From Devosia sp. Root413D1 (GTDB lineage Bacteria; Pseudomonadota; Alphaproteobacteria; Rhizobiales; Devosiaceae), in contig NZ_LMEA01000007.1 of NCBI RefSeq assembly GCF_001425235.1, forward strand, positions 442,654-506,653: a stretch of DNA of 64,000 nt, read 5' to 3'. The position numbers and the translations under genes are program-made. This document shows positions 61,231 to 64,000 of this stretch, piece by piece (positions within the stretch are counted from its first letter, which is position 1; the number at the start of each line of letters is the position of its first letter). A model generated the notes under the pieces. It had not been told where the DNA came from. It ran no database searches and worked only from the letters and a program-made list of their open reading frames with translations.

Positions 61231-62313
61231 CTAGTCGGTTGATTTTGCTGGTAAGTGTGCCTCATCTCCACCGACAGGGATAGTCTCTTGTTCGCCGGTC
61301 TTTGGGTCGGTCACGATAACGCTGAGTTGAGGCATCCACACGTCATATACGTTCGGCTCGTTCGGGTTTCCGGCGAGCCCGATTTGAGTATGAGCTCTAG
61401 GTGTGACTGTGACGTTCTCTGGTTCTTCGAGAAAGTAGAACTGCAAAGGCGGATTGAACTCCGGCAGCGCGAGAGCGCGGTGGATAGCAGTTGAAGAGAG
61501 CTCTTCCATTCTTTCTACTGCCTTCCGAAGCTCAAAATCTGGTCCGTATTTTTGCATGTGGCGATTGATTTGCTTTCGTTCCTCGCCGTGAGAAAGCAGG
61601 TTTCGCAGGTCTAGGAGCGCGTCGATAAGCGTTGCGTTAACGCCCATCTCGGTGAGCAAAAGTCCGATTTTCTGTTTCGGGAATGGCTTATGTTCTGGCC
61701 TGCCGCAGTCAGGGTTGGGGCAGGTTAGGTCGCCACGACAGGATGGGCACTTGTCCACCACCTTGCCCGCAAACGTCTCGGAAGCTGCTAGAATTTCTAT
61801 GGCGAAGAAATAGTAGAGGAACTGGTCCTCATAAGTAGCGGCTCTCGCCGCTCTGGTGTGCCACCTGAGCGCCGACCTTTTGGCCGCTGTCACCTCATGT
61901 TCTGAGACCGCTTGCACGGTTGCCCACATGGTGTTGTCGAGGGCATCCCTAGGGTCGATGATGGGATAGTGACCGTACACGTACTGGTCGCGCGCCTTGA
62001 GGCCGGGTTCCCAATCGATGAGAAACACGGAACGTTCAACCCTCACGCTCAGCGCGCTTACGAAGCTCAGTGTGTGGGCAATTTCCTCTGCCGTCTCACT
62101 GGCTACCGTTTCGGCAGCCTCTAGGTCCGTTGCGTCTAGTAAGAACCGCAGATCAAGAAAGTACGCCTCGCCATGCTTGCGCGGAACATTCGTGATATAG
62201 ACCTGCGTGCCTGCATGTTGGCCCTCAACCCGCCCTTGTCCGTCTGCCAGTCGCAATGCCGTCTTCAGATGGAAGGCCGCCAGATACCTTTTTGTTGCCG
62301 TTGCCTCGGCCAT
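61231..62313 (-). CDS. Zinc-ribbon protein with HEPN-like RNLLSH motif (MauJ-like), function unknown
   Basis: 360 residues. A mixed N-terminal domain (about 1-150) is followed by a helical domain in which CPSCRGDLTCPNPDCGRP forms a zinc ribbon (about 195-212) and LRNLLSHGEERKQI supplies Arg-x4-His, the signature of HEPN ribonucleases. A beta-rich C-terminus follows. Overall it resembles proteins annotated MauJ or HEPN/Apea-like, none with firm function. The ATG at 62311-62313 is preferred over a GTG eight codons upstream. Lower GC than the core; located between the RES gene and tRNA-Thr. Confidence 0.6.
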   Translation of the reverse strand: MAEATATKRYLAAFHLKTALRLADGQGRVEGQHAGTQVYITNVPRKHGEAYFLDLRFLLDATDLEAAETVASETAEEIAHTLSFVSALSVRVERSVFLIDWEPGLKARDQYVYGHYPIIDPRDALDNTMWATVQAVSEHEVTAAKRSALRWHTRAARAATYEDQFLYYFFAIEILAASETFAGKVVDKCPSCRGDLTCPNPDCGRPEHKPFPKQKIGLLLTEMGVNATLIDALLDLRNLLSHGEERKQINRHMQKYGPDFELRKAVERMEELSSTAIHRALALPEFNPPLQFYFLEEPENVTVTPRAHTQIGLAGNPNEPNVYDVWMPQLSVIVTDPKTGEQETIPVGGDEAHLPAKSTD

Positions 62314-62549
62314 GTCGCTCGCCCCATTGCTTTCCACTGAAGGCGAAAGTCTATGCAGGGCAGGAATCGGGACGCAACTAGTTGCAATTTCGTTGCAGCT
62401 GGGGGAACTCTCCCCGCCGGTCCCTTGCAGTCCTTAGGAGGGATTTGCAAACCCTTACAGGTACTTACGGAAATCCGCGTGATTGCATCCGTTGCAACTA
62501 AAACGGAAAAGGCCTAGCGGCGTCTTGCCAGCTAAGCCATTGATTTCAT

Positions 62550-62625
62550 TGGTGCCGGCAGCAAGAATCGAACTCGCGACCCACTGATTACAAATCAGTT
62601 GCTCTACCAACTGAGCTATGCCGGC
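62550..62625 (-). tRNA. tRNA-Thr(UGU)
   Basis: A complete 76-base cloverleaf read on the minus strand: acceptor GCCGGCA/TGCCGGC, D arm GCTC...GAGC, anticodon stem ACTGA/TCAGT with loop TTTGTAA (anticodon TGT), T arm GCGAG-TTCGATT-CTTGC, discriminator A and an encoded CCA. It decodes ACA. The lower-GC RES/zinc-ribbon patch lies just 3' of it. Confidence 0.97.
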
Positions 62626-62769
62626 CCGAGGCGGTCGATAGCACTGGCAGCTGGATGGCGCAAGGCGCGCCGAAGCATGCGCGGCGGGCGGCGACGGCTT
62701 GTCTTAGATGTGGCATCCTCGCTGTGCAAATATCCGGCTGGCTGGTGATTCACTGGCGAAGGAGACGCC

Positions 62770-63444
62770 GTGGGAGGCGAACGAAACGCATCGGTTCCGG
62801 CCCGCATTCTGCCGCGGCACGCCGCCTTCTATTGGGGCGTCGGCGTCGGGCTGGTGGTGTTTGTCGCGTGCCTGCTGCTGTCGCCCAAATATGCGGTCGC
62901 CGCCGCCGCCAATGCGATGTTCGTCACTTACCTGCTGCTCGTCCGCATCGAGTTTCCCTGCCTCACCGCCGAGTTCCTGGAGCAGCGGCCCGATGACGCC
63001 GATTCTCCCGTCGCGGCGATCTTTCTCGTCACCATCCTCGTAGCGGTTGTGGCGATGATCTTCCTGTTCCTCGCGCTCAATAGCAGGGCAGGGCAGACCG
63101 ACCCGCTCGAGATCACGGTCAGCGTCGTTTCGGTGGTGCTCGGCTGGTTCACGGTGCACACCATGGCGGCGCTGCATTATGCGCACGAGTATTATCGCGA
63201 TGATCCGGACGAGCAGGGCAAGGTGCTCGCCGGCCTGGCGTTTCCGGGCGACGAGCCGCCCGACGGCGCGGCGTTCCTCTATTTCTCCTATGTGCTCGGG
63301 ATGACCGCGCAGGTCGCCGATGTCGCGGTGACGTCGCGGGCGATGCGGCGCTTGGTGACCCTGCACGGCGTCGTCTCGTTCTTTTTCAACACGGTCATTG
63401 TCGCGGCGACGGTCAACGTTGTCGTGGCGATCGCCGGCAAATGA
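62770..63444 (+). CDS. DUF1345 family integral membrane protein
   Basis: 224 residues with five predicted helices. The family motif [44 protein letters not shown] occupies the C-terminal third, and [16 protein letters not shown] the middle. AAGGAG stands before the GTG start at 62770. Function is unknown. It reads away from tRNA-Thr. Confidence 0.9.
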   Translation: MGGERNASVPARILPRHAAFYWGVGVGLVVFVACLLLSPKYAVAAAANAMFVTYLLLVRIEFPCLTAEFLEQRPDDADSPVAAIFLVTILVAVVAMIFLFLALNSRAGQTDPLEITVSVVSVVLGWFTVHTMAALHYAHEYYRDDPDEQGKVLAGLAFPGDEPPDGAAFLYFSYVLGMTAQVADVAVTSRAMRRLVTLHGVVSFFFNTVIVAATVNVVVAIAGK

Positions 63445-63532
63445 GGCTGGGCGTCTCCGGCGGCCCAGGCAAACAGGTCACGCGCGGCGGGCGGCTGTCC
63501 CGGGCGCCAAAACTTCGAAGAGGAAACCGACC

Positions 63533-64000
63533 ATGAAACGAACGCACCTTCTGGCCCTGCCGGTGGCCCTGTCATTGGGCCTGCTGCTCGCTGCCTGCGA
63601 CAACAACTCGGCACCGCCGCCGGCCAAGCCGGCCGCCGAAGCCCCCGCTGCGCCGGCCGCCACCGCGGATGCGGATAAGGCTGCCGCCGAACAGAAGGCG
63701 GCGGAGGAAAAGGCTGCAGCAGACAAGGCTGCAGCAGACAAGGCGGCGGCAGACAAGGCAGCCGCAGATAAGGCTGCAGCGGACAAGGCAGCCGCGGATA
63801 AGGCAGCCGCAGATAAGGCAGCCGCAGATAAGGCAGCCGCAGATAAGGCAGCCGCGGATAAGGCAGCCGCAGATAAGGCCGCCGCGGATAAGGCTGCCGC
63901 GGATAAGGCTACCGCGGACAAGGCAGCCGCGGACAAGGCGGCTGCGGACAAGGCGGCTGCGGACAAGGCAGCCGCAGACAAGGCAGCCGCAGACAAGGCA
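63533..64000 (+). CDS. Lipoprotein with an Ala-Ala-Asp-Lys-Ala tandem repeat, cut by window end
   Basis: The ATG at 63533 (AAGAGG upstream) opens a lipoprotein signal: [21 protein letters not shown], with lipobox LAAC and Cys22. A Pro/Ala linker leads into at least 19 units of a 15-base, five-residue repeat (A-A-D-K-A) from about 63713 to the window edge, still in frame. This would be a long charged alpha-helix or coiled rod extending from the outer membrane, similar in style to Lpp- or TolA-like spacers. The units differ mainly in GAC/GAT and GCA/GCG choices, so the array is recently amplified. The C-terminal domain is outside the window. Confidence 0.8.
   Translation, partial: MKRTHLLALPVALSLGLLLAACDNNSAPPPAKPAAEAPAAPAATADADKAAAEQKAAEEKAAADKAAADKAAADKAAADKAAADKAAADKAAADKAAADKAAADKAAADKAAADKAAADKAAADKATADKAAADKAAADKAAADKAAADKAAADKA
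63713..64000 (+). repeat. 15-bp in-frame tandem repeat array, at least 19 units
   Basis: The unit GCNGCNGCNGANAAG repeats every 15 bases with no break to the window end; one unit has ACC in place of GCC near 63910. The array is translated as AAADK. Such arrays are prone to expansion and contraction. Confidence 0.92.

Noticed and set aside
59940..62625. Integrated element with att sites at tRNA-Thr
   Set aside because: No integrase and no second copy of the tRNA 3' end was found, so only a composition-based patch is claimed.
63478..63996. Minus-strand frame of repeated Ser-Ala-Ala-Ala-Leu
   Set aside because: It is the antisense of the lipoprotein repeat array; the plus strand has a ribosome site, signal peptide and lipobox.
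63713..64000. Possible CRISPR array
   Set aside because: The repeats are directly adjacent 15-base units in frame, with no spacers.

Overview
The window is chromosomal DNA of a high-GC alphaproteobacterium, most likely order Hyphomicrobiales (a Devosia-like organism would fit). The evidence is the B12-dependent ribonucleotide reductase NrdJ, an NDUFA12-type complex I protein beside a DUF2155 protein, the block aat-accC-accB-aroQ-DsbA, the run rne-amiC-mrcA, and many intergenic palindromic repeats typical of that order. The genus is an inference. No phage, IS element, integrase or CRISPR array was found.

Layout. 0-9.2 kb: a minus-strand operon with two paralogous peptide-binding proteins, a fused two-domain ATPase, two permeases, a class V (isopenicillin-N-epimerase-like) aminotransferase and a FadR-type regulator. 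9.4-13.7 kb: a homodimeric-type 2-oxoacid dehydrogenase E1 (MdeB/AceE-like) divergent from an Lrp/AsnC regulator, followed by a DadA-like amino acid oxidoreductase. 14-26.2 kb: housekeeping and stress genes (TerC, YedK/HMCES, a luciferase-like monooxygenase, a metallophosphoesterase, glyoxalase-fold proteins, ChaC, YciI, NUDIX, a small P-loop kinase-like protein, three small secreted proteins, a GFA protein, a large MscS channel, an aldo/keto reductase). 26.8-29.3 kb: a lower-GC solitary gene with an N-terminal TIR domain, a degenerate P-loop and a helical repeat C-terminus. This is the best candidate in the window for an undescribed (anti-phage, STAND-like) system. 29.5-33.2 kb: nrdJ.

33.8-49.6 kb: the conserved core NDUFA12-DUF2155 ... 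aat-accC-accB-aroQ-DsbA is interrupted by about 7.5 kb of accessory genes: a GyrI-like protein, a PhyH/AraC/orphan sugar-binding-protein operon, an ArsR/AHSA1/GyrI/SDR operon and an APH(3')-like kinase. 49.9-52.1 kb: small-molecule-responsive regulators. 52.1-59.9 kb: RNase E, cell-wall amidase, PBP1A and a deformylase paralogue that has lost two metal ligands. 59.9-62.6 kb: a second lower-GC patch with an orphan RES-domain protein and a zinc-ribbon protein carrying a HEPN-like RNLLSH motif, ending at tRNA-Thr(UGU). The window ends in a DUF1345 membrane protein and a lipoprotein made of about 19 or more copies of a five-residue Ala/Asp/Lys repeat that runs off the edge.

Starts were moved from the longest reading frame wherever a Shine-Dalgarno sequence, a signal peptide or family length favoured an internal start. 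Family assignments come from motifs read by eye; no database search was possible.
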